Positions 24,680 through 32,927 of a DNA stretch of 64,000 nt are shown piece by piece (position 1 is the first letter of the stretch; every line of letters starts with the position of its first letter). The notes under the pieces are model-generated. The model saw only the letters and a list, made by a program, of their open reading frames with translations. It was not told the origin of the DNA and ran no database searches. This DNA comes from Desulfoglaeba alkanexedens ALDC (GTDB taxonomy: Bacteria > Desulfobacterota > Syntrophobacteria > Syntrophobacterales > DSM-9756), in the NCBI RefSeq assembly GCF_005377625.1, contig NZ_CP040098.1, positions 1,853,501-1,917,500 on the forward strand, written 5' to 3'. Both the position numbers and the translations under genes were made by a program.

Positions 24680-25969
24680 ATGGCCAACGACCTCAAAAAG
24701 ATCTACCGGACTGTGATGGAAGACCATTTCCCGGAAACCCTTCGCATCGCATTCGGTGAACAGGTACTGGTTTACCGCAAACGCACCTGGAAAATCCCTG
24801 ACGACAAAACGGGCGAGGTCATCGAAAAGGGCCTCCGTTACGGCGAAAATCCGGGACAGGAAGCCGCTCTTTACGAACTGGTCGGGGGCCACCTCACCCT
24901 CGGCGACTGCCGTTTCATCGACCCGGGAAACGGGCTGACCAGCGCCATCACGGAAGACGACATGATCCAGGCGGGAAAGCACCCGGGCAAGACGAACCTC
25001 ACCGACCTGGACAACGGCTTATACATTATGAAGTTTTTGATGGCGAAGCCCGCCGCCGTGATCCTTAAGCACAACAACCCCTGCGGCGCCGCCCACGGCG
25101 AGACCCTTTCCGAAGCCTACCATCGAGCCAACCGGGCCGACCGCATCGCCGCCTTCGGCGGATGCCTGGTGCTGAACCGTTCCATGGACAGGGAAACCGC
25201 TTCGCTGGTCGCCGAAAACTACCTGGAGGTGGTGGCCGCACCGGAGTTCGAGGAAGGAACCCTGGACATCCTGAAGCGCCGTGCGAACCTGAGGATCATC
25301 CGCGTGTCCCGCATCGACCGGCTGGCCGACTACATGCCCCTTCGTTTCGTCGAGTTCAAGTCGCTCATGGACGGAGGGCTCATCGTCCAGCAGTCAGCCG
25401 TCAACAGGGTGAAAAACGCCCAGGATCTGACCCTCGCCGAAACCGTCCACCAGGGAAGGACCTACCGGATCGAGCGCGCGCCGACCGGACGGGAGATGCA
25501 GGACTTGCTGTTCGGCTGGTTCGTGGAACAGGGCGTGACCTCCAATTCGGTGCTTTTCGTGAAAGATGAATGCACGGCGGCCATCGGGACCGGCGAACAG
25601 GACCGCGTCGGGGTCGCCGAAATCGCGGTTTTCAAGGCCTACAAGAAGTATGCGGATGCCCTCTGCTTCGAGCGGCACGGCCTTTCTTACAACGAACTGG
25701 AACTGGCGGTGGAACGGGGGGAACGCCCCAGGGAAGAAAAAGAAGCCATCGACCATGAAACCGCCGAAGCCAAAGGCGGTTTGAACGGTTCGGTCATGGT
25801 GTCGGACGCCTTCTTTCCGTTTCGCGACGGTGTGGACGTGGGAATCCGTCAGGGGATCACGGCGGTGGTGCAACCCGGAGGGTCTCTGCGCGATTGGGAA
25901 GTCATCACGGCCTGCAATGAAGCCGGAGTCACCATGGTGTTCACCGGCCAGCGGGCCTTCAAACATTGA
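24680..25969 (+). CDS. Stand-alone AICAR transformylase domain protein (PurH C-terminal domain-like)
   Basis: A 429-aa protein matching the AICARFT half of bifunctional PurH: RYGENPGQEAALY, LKHNNPCGAA, GGCLVLNRSMD, VLFVKDECTAAIGTGEQDRV, then SDAFFPFRDGVD and QPGGSLRDWEV. It would formylate AICAR to FAICAR in purine synthesis. The N-terminal IMP cyclohydrolase domain of PurH is absent, so a separate cyclohydrolase is needed elsewhere. AAGGAGG lies six bases before the ATG at 24680. It is convergent with the menaquinone operon. Confidence 0.88.
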   Translation: MANDLKKIYRTVMEDHFPETLRIAFGEQVLVYRKRTWKIPDDKTGEVIEKGLRYGENPGQEAALYELVGGHLTLGDCRFIDPGNGLTSAITEDDMIQAGKHPGKTNLTDLDNGLYIMKFLMAKPAAVILKHNNPCGAAHGETLSEAYHRANRADRIAAFGGCLVLNRSMDRETASLVAENYLEVVAAPEFEEGTLDILKRRANLRIIRVSRIDRLADYMPLRFVEFKSLMDGGLIVQQSAVNRVKNAQDLTLAETVHQGRTYRIERAPTGREMQDLLFGWFVEQGVTSNSVLFVKDECTAAIGTGEQDRVGVAEIAVFKAYKKYADALCFERHGLSYNELELAVERGERPREEKEAIDHETAEAKGGLNGSVMVSDAFFPFRDGVDVGIRQGITAVVQPGGSLRDWEVITACNEAGVTMVFTGQRAFKH

Positions 25970-26000
25970 TGAGTCTGCCCCGCTGAGGCCGATTACCCAT

Positions 26001-26585
26001 TCATGAGGAGAAGTCCCCGGTCCAGGGCGGAATGAGGTTCTGGGCAATGCCGAACTGGTCCAGGACGCGGGCGACCACGAAATCCACCAGTTCGTCCACG
26101 GTGTGCGGCCGGTGGTAAAAACCGGGCATGGCGGGGAGCACGATGCCCCCCGCATCCGTCACAGCCAGCATGTTCTCGAGATGGATCCTGTGGAGGGGGG
26201 TTTCCCTCGGCACCACCACCAGGCGCCGTCGTTCCTTGAGGCACACATCGGCGGCACGGTGGAGCAGGTTTCCCGAAATGCCGTGGGCCACCGCTGCAAG
26301 CGTTCCCATGGTGCAGGGAACGATCACCATGCCCCTGGCGGGAAAGGATCCGCTGGCGACGGGAGCCGCCAGATCCCGCTCGTCGTGAAGCACCGCCTGG
26401 TCGGGAAGGTCCTCTTCGAGCGGGCGGCCGATTTCCAGGCTGTAAACCTGTCTGGCTGCAGCCGACGCCACCACGTGAAGCGGCACGTCTTCCGCGGCCA
26501 GCACATGCAGCAGCCGACGGGCGTAGGGAGCCCCGCTGGCCCCGGTGATTCCGACAATGAGAGCTCGCGTGTCCTGCGGATTCAT
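26001..26585 (-). CDS. ubiX: UbiX-like flavin prenyltransferase (MqnM-type in futalosine pathway)
   Basis: A flavoprotein of 194 aa that makes prenylated FMN for a UbiD-type decarboxylase. It has the N-terminal VGITGASGAPYARRLL, VIVPCTMGTLAAVAHGISGNLLHRAADVCLKERR, and RETPLHRIHLENML with the conserved Arg and Glu. It ends the mqn operon, and UbiX-like proteins act with a UbiD-like decarboxylase in the later futalosine steps. The start overlaps the stop of a small upstream frame (ATGA). Confidence 0.93.
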   Translation of the reverse strand: MNPQDTRALIVGITGASGAPYARRLLHVLAAEDVPLHVVASAAARQVYSLEIGRPLEEDLPDQAVLHDERDLAAPVASGSFPARGMVIVPCTMGTLAAVAHGISGNLLHRAADVCLKERRRLVVVPRETPLHRIHLENMLAVTDAGGIVLPAMPGFYHRPHTVDELVDFVVARVLDQFGIAQNLIPPWTGDFSS

Positions 26586-26724
26586 GCCTCGCGCCCCGCC
26601 GGATCCTCGATCTCTGAAAACCCCGCCAACGCCTGATCCACCGTCAACCCGTCGTGGACCAGGCCGACCACGACGCGCAGAAATCGCTCCGGGGTATCAT
26701 GCTGAAAAAGGACTTGCCGCTCAT
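26582..26724 (-). CDS. Small gene in the mqn operon, readable only with a -1 frameshift
   Basis: An ATG at 26724 has a very strong site (AGGAGGGAGG) but its frame stops after 26 codons. A one-base backward shift on the TTTTT run (26709-26705 on this strand) gives a coherent 47-residue product: MSGKSFF then QHDTPERFLRVVVGLVHDG, ending DPAGREA. Its stop overlaps the ubiX start. It may be a programmed frameshift, a recent deletion or a sequencing error in the homopolymer. I do not recognise the family. Confidence 0.5.
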
Positions 26725-26777
26725 GGGATCCCTCCCTCCTGGTTCGATCTCAGCGCCAACTTCCCGCATCCGCGCTC

Positions 26778-27617
26778 TCAAGCTTCCCGGCAGAGCGGCC
26801 GGCTGAGTTCGATTTCGGGAACCGCCGGAATCTCTCCGAGCTCCGCCAGGTGTTCGAAGAAGTGACGCAAGCCCTCCCGTTCATCCGGCCCGAAGTCATA
26901 GTGCAGATGCCCGTAATAGGACCGAAGTTCGTCGAAATCGAGAATTTCCTGGTTTTTCGCCGCCTGGCAGACCAGCTCCAGATGGTCCAATCCCCAGGCC
27001 TTGGCCCGCCGCAGGCAGGCCGCCGCCTCCTCCAGCACCGTAGGGGTATGTTCGAAAAGGCGCCGCTGCGCCACCCAGAGCGCGAACACGAAAGGCCGTC
27101 CCGTCCATTGGGTCCACACCGATCCCAGATCCCAGGTATGCGGGTAGTCGGTCCGATGCGCCCACATCAAAGCCTCGTCGCCGATGGCAAGGAACGCTTC
27201 GGGGCGCTCGCCGTTTTGAAGCGCCTGCGACAAAGCCACGGTCTTCAGATGCACCTCCCGGAATCCCAGCAAGCGCCGGAACAACACCTTCAAGAGACGG
27301 ATCGATGTACCGGACTGATTGGTCACGTGGACGGCCGCGCCCTCGAGCGCCTCGACGGGCCGCCGGCTCAACAGGAGTACGCTTTGGACGGGTCCGCGGC
27401 AGCTGATGGAAAGGTCCGGCAGCACCAGGTAACGCTCAGGGTGCCTCGCAACTTCCACCGACGAAACCACGCTGAGATCCAGGGACCCTTCCGCCATCAG
27501 CCGGTTCAGCGCGGCCGGCGGCCCGCTCACCAGATCGAAGGCATGCCGGACGAACCCGGCTTCCAGCGGATAGTAGATCGGCAAGACGTTCAGGAAGCCG
27601 ATCCTTCCGAGCCGCAT
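26778..27617 (-). CDS. mqnA: Chorismate dehydratase MqnA
   Basis: The first enzyme of the futalosine menaquinone pathway, converting chorismate to 3-enolpyruvylbenzoate. The protein of about 279 aa is of the periplasmic-binding-protein fold, with the family start RIGFLNVLPIYYPLE, DLSVVSSVEVARHPERY, and AIGDEALM near residue 150. I took the ATG at 27617, whose product begins at the conserved N-terminus; it overlaps the end of mqnX by 28 bases. An upstream ATG eight codons earlier is possible. Confidence 0.92.
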   Translation of the reverse strand: MRLGRIGFLNVLPIYYPLEAGFVRHAFDLVSGPPAALNRLMAEGSLDLSVVSSVEVARHPERYLVLPDLSISCRGPVQSVLLLSRRPVEALEGAAVHVTNQSGTSIRLLKVLFRRLLGFREVHLKTVALSQALQNGERPEAFLAIGDEALMWAHRTDYPHTWDLGSVWTQWTGRPFVFALWVAQRRLFEHTPTVLEEAAACLRRAKAWGLDHLELVCQAAKNQEILDFDELRSYYGHLHYDFGPDEREGLRHFFEHLAELGEIPAVPEIELSRPLCREA

Positions 27618-28891
27618 CCTTCTGCTGAACCCACAATCCATTGGCATCGTCCTTCCTGTCCTTCGCGAATGACCGCTTCCACAACTTCCCGGGGCGAGAT
27701 CGCCGGTGGGAGAGGGATCGCCGTAAATTCGGCCCGTTTCCCGGATTCCAGGCTTCCCCTCGATGCCTGGACACCCAGCACACCGGCTCCACCGACCGTC
27801 GCCATTTGCAGCACGACGGCGGGATCCATTTCCGGCCAGTGATCCAACACGAAAGCGGCTTCGCGGAAAAGATTCAAATCCGTGTTGCTTGCCAGACTGT
27901 CGGTACCGAGCGCCGTCGGGACTCCGGCTTCGATGAATCGGGCGATGTTGGGACGCCCCACCCCCATGTGGTGGTTGCTCCGGGGACAGAAACACACCGC
28001 CGCACCGCGTCGCCGGATCCTTTCCGTATCTTCCGCAGTGACGTGAACCGCGTGCACGAGGAGCGTCCGCTCGTCCAGAACCCCCAGTTGATCCAGGTAG
28101 GCCACGGGCGTCGCTCCGGGCGGCCGCCACGTTTCCACCCACCGGCCCAGGCGCTGGAGCACCTCGCGGCAGAACCCTGTACCGTCTCGGACGAATTCGA
28201 CTTCCTCAGGATGCTCGGCCACATGGATCGAAAAGGGACGACCGAGCCTGCGGCACCAAGCCTTGGCCGAAACGATCAGTTCCGGGGAAACTGCGTAGGG
28301 AGAATGCGCCGCCAGGGAAATCGGCTCCATCCCCGGACCCTCCTCATCGCCAATGCCCAAAGCGTCAAGGACCGGCACATCTTCCAGGCGCCATCGGTCG
28401 AATCCCAGCACCTCGACGAAAAGCCGCCGATGCGGAACACCGCAACCCCGCCTGCCGCACCTCCAACTCAAAGCAGGGTCGTTGGTCATGTCGGCGAAAA
28501 CGGCGGTACCGGTCCCGTGCATTTCAGCAACGCTCGCTTCGGCCGCCCGCCGGTGTTCTTCCGGGGAAAACGTCCCGCGAACCGCAAGGATCTCTTCCAG
28601 CCAGGCGCGAAAACCTTCCAGAGGGAACACCAGGTCTCCCCGAAGAACACTCCAGTCCAGGTGGGTGTGGGCGTTCACCAGCCCAGCGACCAACGCGGCA
28701 TCCCCATGATCACGCACGCCTCCGCGGGCGGGAAGGAAGGCTCGAACATCCTTGAAGGTCCCCGCCGCCCGGATGGTTTCCCCTTCCACCAGGACCGCTC
28801 CGTCCTCCACGGGAAAACCGCGCCCGGTGAGCAGCCAGCGGGCGCGGTGGAGCACCGCCGGCGCCGGTCTACGCACCTCATCGTCCTTCAT
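27590..28891 (-). CDS. mqnX: Aminodeoxyfutalosine deaminase-type amidohydrolase (MqnX)
   Basis: A 433-aa metal-dependent amidohydrolase. Metal ligands are seen in NAHTHLDWS, HVAEHPEEVE, HAVHV and GTDSLASN. In the branch of the pathway that starts from 6-amino-6-deoxyfutalosine, this enzyme deaminates that intermediate to futalosine. Its location between mqnC and mqnA supports this over the related S-adenosylhomocysteine deaminases. The ATG at 28891 overlaps the mqnC stop (ATGA); an ATG two codons earlier is also possible. Confidence 0.85.
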   Translation of the reverse strand: MKDDEVRRPAPAVLHRARWLLTGRGFPVEDGAVLVEGETIRAAGTFKDVRAFLPARGGVRDHGDAALVAGLVNAHTHLDWSVLRGDLVFPLEGFRAWLEEILAVRGTFSPEEHRRAAEASVAEMHGTGTAVFADMTNDPALSWRCGRRGCGVPHRRLFVEVLGFDRWRLEDVPVLDALGIGDEEGPGMEPISLAAHSPYAVSPELIVSAKAWCRRLGRPFSIHVAEHPEEVEFVRDGTGFCREVLQRLGRWVETWRPPGATPVAYLDQLGVLDERTLLVHAVHVTAEDTERIRRRGAAVCFCPRSNHHMGVGRPNIARFIEAGVPTALGTDSLASNTDLNLFREAAFVLDHWPEMDPAVVLQMATVGGAGVLGVQASRGSLESGKRAEFTAIPLPPAISPREVVEAVIREGQEGRCQWIVGSAEGCGSEGSAS

Positions 28892-29943
28892 AACCATTGG
28901 TATGCCATGGTGCGCTGCCTGGGCTCGAATCCTGCGGCCCGGACGATACGGTGGATTTCCTCGCGGGAGAGCCGAAAATGCACTCCGGTCGCCGCCACGA
29001 CGTTTTCTTCAATCATGGTGGATCCGAAGTCGTTGGCGCCGAAAAAAAGTGCCAACTGGGCCACTTTCGGCCCCATGGTGACCCAGGATGCCTGTATGTT
29101 GTCGAAATTGTCGAGGACGAGGCGGCTCAAGGCGAGAAGCCGCAGATAAGAGACCGCCGTTTCGGGTTCCACCGAGATGGCGGTGTTTTTCGGCTGGAAG
29201 GTCCACGGGATGAAGGCCGTGAATCCTCCCGTCCGGTCCTGCAACTCCCGCAGCGCAAACAGATGCGTCACTCGGTCCTCGATCCCTTCCTCATGCCCGA
29301 ACATCATGGTGGCCGTGGTCCGAAGCCCCTGCCGATGCGCTTCTTCCATCACCTCGAGCCATTCCCCGGCGGTGCACTTGTTGGGCGAAACCCTCCGCCT
29401 CACTGCGTCCACCAGGATTTCCGCGCCGCCTCCCGGAATGGAATCCAGCCCGGCCGCACGGAGTCTGGAAATGACCGCCTTCACGTCGATCCCTTCCAAA
29501 CGGCTGAAATAATGGATTTCCGGCGGCGAAAACGCATGCACGTGAATCGGATAACGCGCTTTGATGAAGGACAGCATCTCCTCGTAAAAGCTCAGAGGCA
29601 GCTCCGGGTGATGGCCGCCCTGCATCAGGATCTGGGTGCCGCCCAGCGCCAGGGTTTCCTCGATTTTTTCAGCCAGCTGGTCCCGCGTGATTACGTAGGC
29701 TTCGGGGTGACCTACCGGACGATAAAAGGCGCAGAACCGGCACCCGCAGCTGCATACATTGGAATAGTTGATGTTTCGGTCCACCACGTAAGTCACCACC
29801 GGCTCAGGATGCTTTCGGAGCCGTGCCAGGTGCGCCGCATACCCCAGCCGGTGCCAGTCGGCTTTCAGGTACAGCTCCAAGGCCTCGTCGAAGCTGAGTC
29901 GCGCGCCGGTTTCGGCCTTTTCCAGGACTCGCCGATGCGGCAT
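28888..29943 (-). CDS. mqnC: Cyclic dehypoxanthine futalosine synthase MqnC (radical SAM)
   Basis: A 351-aa radical SAM enzyme that cyclises dehypoxanthine futalosine. The cluster motif is in NVCSCGCRFCAFYR (CxxxCxxC with one extra Cys). Family-specific segments are QILMQGGHHPELPL, HAFSPPEI, LDSIPGGGAEILVD and ATMMFGHEE. GGTQILMQGG separates MqnC from MqnE, which has EVHIVGGCHPDL. GGAGATG lies 10 bases upstream of the start. It follows mqnE directly. Confidence 0.94.
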   Translation of the reverse strand: MPHRRVLEKAETGARLSFDEALELYLKADWHRLGYAAHLARLRKHPEPVVTYVVDRNINYSNVCSCGCRFCAFYRPVGHPEAYVITRDQLAEKIEETLALGGTQILMQGGHHPELPLSFYEEMLSFIKARYPIHVHAFSPPEIHYFSRLEGIDVKAVISRLRAAGLDSIPGGGAEILVDAVRRRVSPNKCTAGEWLEVMEEAHRQGLRTTATMMFGHEEGIEDRVTHLFALRELQDRTGGFTAFIPWTFQPKNTAISVEPETAVSYLRLLALSRLVLDNFDNIQASWVTMGPKVAQLALFFGANDFGSTMIEENVVAATGVHFRLSREEIHRIVRAAGFEPRQRTMAYQWL

Positions 29944-29946
29944 GGT

Positions 29947-31101
29947 TCAGCATCTCCCCACGCGCGAGGCTCCGGAGAGAGCCTTAAGCCCCTCCGGCAT
30001 CCCCGCCTTCGAAACGGGTTGGAAGAAAGAGTCGCGTTCCACCGGCCGAAAGCCCGCTTCCCGGATCAACCGTTCCAGCTCGGCGCGGGTCAGCGCCTGG
30101 TCCGATTCCGCTCCCGCCATGTGGCCGATGCGCTCCTCAATCACGGTTCCGTCCAGGTCGTCAGCTCCGAAATAAAGGGCCACCTGGGCGATTTTCACCG
30201 TGAGCATGACCCAGTAGGCCTTGATGTGGGGGATATTGTCCAGCATGAGCCGGCTTACCGCGATGGTCTTCAGTTCGTCCACGCCGGTGGTAGGCTGGGC
30301 ACCGGCGATGCCCGTGTTGTGCGGCTGAAAGGGAAGCGGAATGAAGCAGATGAACCCGCCGGTTTCATCTTGAAGCCGCCGGAGCGCGTCCAGATGTTCC
30401 AGGCGTTCTTCGACCGTTTCCCGATGTCCGAAAAGCATGGTGGCGTTGCTCTGGATGCCCAGTTCATGCGCCTCGCGCATGACGCGGAGCCATCCGTCGC
30501 CGCTCAGTTTCCTGGGACAGAGCAGCTCGCGGATCCGACCGCTGAAGACTTCCGCGCCGCCTCCGGGGAGCATTTCCAGGCCGGCATCCTTCAGCCGAGC
30601 CAGGACTTCCCGGGTGGAAAGACCTTCCTTGTCTGCAAAATGAGCAATTTCCACCGCCGTGAACGCCTTGATATGGACCTGGGGACGCAGCTTTCGAATC
30701 TCCCGGAGCATCCGTTCGAAATAATCGAGCCGCAGATCCGGGTGGCACCCGCCGACAATGTGAACTTCCGTGATGGGCTCGTCCAGGCGATCGCGCACCT
30801 TGGCGAGGATGGCGTCCAGACTCAGTTCGAAAGCCAGGGGATCGCCTGCGTTCCGGCCGAAGGCACAGAACCGGCAGAGGTTCACGCAGATGTTGGAATA
30901 ATTGATGTGCTGGTTCAACACGTAATAGGCCAGCTCGCCGTGAAGGCGGCTGCGAACCTCGTGGGCCAAAGCCCCCACCGCCAGCGGATTAGGGCAATCG
31001 AACAGCCTCTTTCCGTCTTCGAGATCGAGCCGCCGGCCCGAAATCACCTTGTCATAGACGCCTTCGAGCCCCATGGCTCCGTAGAAATGCCGGTCCAGCA
31101 T
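29947..31101 (-). CDS. mqnE: Aminofutalosine synthase MqnE (radical SAM)
   Basis: A 384-aa enzyme joining 3-enolpyruvylbenzoate and SAM-derived adenosyl to give aminofutalosine. It has NICVNLCRFCAFGR (CxxxCxxC), EVHIVGGCHPDLRLDYF, LEMLPGGGAEVFS and SNATMLFGHRE. I chose the ATG at 31101 because GAAGGAGA precedes it by four bases; the ATG six codons earlier has no good site. It is the first gene of the mqn operon on this strand. Confidence 0.94.
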   Translation of the reverse strand: MLDRHFYGAMGLEGVYDKVISGRRLDLEDGKRLFDCPNPLAVGALAHEVRSRLHGELAYYVLNQHINYSNICVNLCRFCAFGRNAGDPLAFELSLDAILAKVRDRLDEPITEVHIVGGCHPDLRLDYFERMLREIRKLRPQVHIKAFTAVEIAHFADKEGLSTREVLARLKDAGLEMLPGGGAEVFSGRIRELLCPRKLSGDGWLRVMREAHELGIQSNATMLFGHRETVEERLEHLDALRRLQDETGGFICFIPLPFQPHNTGIAGAQPTTGVDELKTIAVSRLMLDNIPHIKAYWVMLTVKIAQVALYFGADDLDGTVIEERIGHMAGAESDQALTRAELERLIREAGFRPVERDSFFQPVSKAGMPEGLKALSGASRVGRC

Positions 31102-31149
31102 GATGTCTCCTTCAGCCATCGTTTACAGATCGACCCGGGAGCGGCCCGT

Positions 31150-31869
31150 TCACGTCCTGTCGGCCGACTCCGCGGCAGGCGTTTTCCCTACCCCCGGTCT
31201 ACGGGGCGTGGAAACCATCACTCCGGTTCCCTTTCCCAGTCCGTGCCGCAGCAGCAGCATGAATTCATCTATGAACCGCATGACCTGTTCCGGGTCGGCC
31301 CGATACAGCCCCACGCCGGCATCCAGGAAGGAGACGGCATACGCTTGGAGGAAACGGTCCATCGACGCGTCGAGAAAAAAAAGAGCCAGGTCCACATCCA
31401 AATCGTCGCGAAGTTCCCCGTCCCGGATGCCGCGTTCCAGGTGAGGCCTCAGGTATTCCGCCGAAAAGAGCCGCACCTGCTGCAGAAATTCGGCTCGCCA
31501 AGGAAACCCTTCCTGGAAAATCATCTTCAGGTAGATCTGATAAACGTGGGGGTGCTCATCGATGAACCGGACGCCGGCCAGGATGCTCTGGCGGATGCGT
31601 TCAAAAAAGTCTGCGTCACGGGTTTCTTCCTTCACGCAGCGAAGCCGCCCGCGGACCAGTTCCACGGCGTGGCGGAAGACAAACTGGAACAGGCCTTCCT
31701 TGCTCCCGAAATACTGAAAAAGGGAGCCCTTGGCGATGCCGACGGCCTGGACGATCCGGTTGACACTCGCCTGACGGAAGCCGTGACGAGCGAATTCATC
31801 CACGGCTGCATCGAGGATCTTTTGCTGCTTACCGGGTTCCAGCTTGATGAACCTGTCGCTTACGGGCAT
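31150..31869 (-). CDS. TetR/AcrR family transcriptional regulator
   Basis: A 239-aa regulator. The N-terminal helix-turn-helix is typical (KILDAAVDEFARHGFRQASV, IVQAVGIAKGSLFQYFGSKEGLF). The C-terminal ligand-binding part is helical. AAAGGG lies upstream of the ATG at 31869. A 16-base palindrome 35 bases upstream is a likely autoregulatory operator. It ends 48 bases before mqnE, so readthrough could link it to the menaquinone operon, but its targets and ligand are unknown. Confidence 0.92.
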   Translation of the reverse strand: MPVSDRFIKLEPGKQQKILDAAVDEFARHGFRQASVNRIVQAVGIAKGSLFQYFGSKEGLFQFVFRHAVELVRGRLRCVKEETRDADFFERIRQSILAGVRFIDEHPHVYQIYLKMIFQEGFPWRAEFLQQVRLFSAEYLRPHLERGIRDGELRDDLDVDLALFFLDASMDRFLQAYAVSFLDAGVGLYRADPEQVMRFIDEFMLLLRHGLGKGTGVMVSTPRRPGVGKTPAAESADRT

Positions 31870-31903
31870 GATCCAACCCTTTCGCCTAACAGAAAGCGTC
31901 AAA

Positions 31904-31919
31904 ATGACCACCTGGTCAT
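31904..31919. promoter_or_regulatory. Candidate TetR operator
   Basis: Perfect inverted repeat ATGACCA-CC-TGGTCAT, 7+2+7, lying 35 bases upstream of the TetR-family start codon. Size and symmetry fit a dimeric TetR operator. Confidence 0.55.
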
Positions 31920-32072
31920 CATAGAGCCGTCGGGCTGCCGCCGTCAACGGGATTGTTCCGTTGGCCCTCGAATGTGAGGAATGTTTCACGAATTTATCCG
32001 CCCGCTGGAGCGGCAGGCCGGATGCTGCCGTGTCGCTTCGGCGCCGGCGTGGATGTAACGAGCGGAAAAGTC

Positions 32073-32102
32073 TTGACCGGAAAGCGGCTTCGTTTCTATA
32101 AT
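32073..32102 (+). promoter_or_regulatory. Strong sigma-70-type promoter upstream of the RsbRD-dsrMKJOP genes
   Basis: TTGACC at 32073-32078 and a perfect TATAAT at 32097-32102 are separated by 18 bases. The predicted start of transcription is about 255 bases before the first gene (32364), leaving a long leader in which I see no recognised riboswitch. The rest of the 31,920-32,363 gap shows no gene. Confidence 0.7.
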
Positions 32103-32363
32103 CGGCGCGTTTATTTCGACCCTGCGGGGGCTGTTGCACCCCGAAAGGCCCGGGCACCACCGCGGATCGGAGCCGGTGGCTCTTCCTGCCGCTTCGGCTT
32201 GACAGCCCGATGGAGCCCGCCTATGGTGATTTTGTTCACAAGATCTCCGGGCTGCGCCCTAATCGCCCGGAGCCGTTCGCCGTGACGGGACCGATCCTCT
32301 GAAAGCCGCGTTCACGGCGGTGAGCCCAGTGGACCCCAGCCGGAAAGCAAGCGGTCGACATCT

Positions 32364-32897
32364 ATGGCATTCGAAGACCAGCTCAGCGCCAACCGTTCGA
32401 AAATCCTAAAGAAGTGGTTTCAGGCCATTGCGGACACTTATTCGCCGGAAACCGCGCGATTCCTGAAGAAGGAAAAAGATCCTTTCGCCAATCCCGTAGG
32501 CAATTCCATCCTGGAGGGCATCGAAGGGATCTACGATGCCCTCTTCGAAGAGATCGACGCGGCCAAGGTCAGTCCCTTCCTGGACCAGGTGATCCGCGTG
32601 CGGGCGGTGCAGGAATTCAAGCCGTCCGAGGCTCTCGTTTTCATCTTTCTGTTGAAAGAGGTGATCCGGGAGGCATTGAGCGAGAGCATCGACGTGTTTC
32701 CGGAAGCCTTTCAGCGGATGGAAGGGAAGATCGATGAGCTGGCCTTGATTTCCTTCAACATCTACATGGAATGCCGGGAAAAGCTCTACCAACTGCGGGT
32801 GGATGAAATCAAGAACAGGACGGCCAGGCTTCTGCAAAGGGCCGATTTTATATGGGAAACCTATTTGAAGGAAAAGGAACCCCAAGAGGATTCATAA
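32364..32897 (+). CDS. RsbRD N-terminal-like domain protein
   Basis: A 177-aa, all-helical protein matching the RsbRD_N sensor fold: ANRSKILKKWFQAIADTYSPETARFL, FANPVGNSILEGIEGIYDALF. The C-terminus (REKLYQLRVDEIKNRTARLLQRA) is a helix. Such single-domain proteins commonly precede dsrMKJOP in sulfate reducers; it may sense or assist the complex, but no function is shown. It lies 30 bases upstream of dsrM, likely in one operon. Confidence 0.8.
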   Translation: MAFEDQLSANRSKILKKWFQAIADTYSPETARFLKKEKDPFANPVGNSILEGIEGIYDALFEEIDAAKVSPFLDQVIRVRAVQEFKPSEALVFIFLLKEVIREALSESIDVFPEAFQRMEGKIDELALISFNIYMECREKLYQLRVDEIKNRTARLLQRADFIWETYLKEKEPQEDS

Positions 32898-32927
32898 ACT
32901 CCAATCAACGAAGCGAGGGTGTTACTC

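Noticed and set aside
28921-28945. A GGCTCGAATCC-type sequence like a tRNA T-loop
   Set aside because: It lies inside mqnC on the other strand and no cloverleaf can be drawn around it.
28897-31977. Very long open frame (over 1000 codons) on the + strand across the menaquinone genes
   Set aside because: It is antisense to mqnC, mqnE and the TetR gene, has no ribosome site, and its translation is His/Arg/Asp-rich noise typical of the complement of GC-rich genes.
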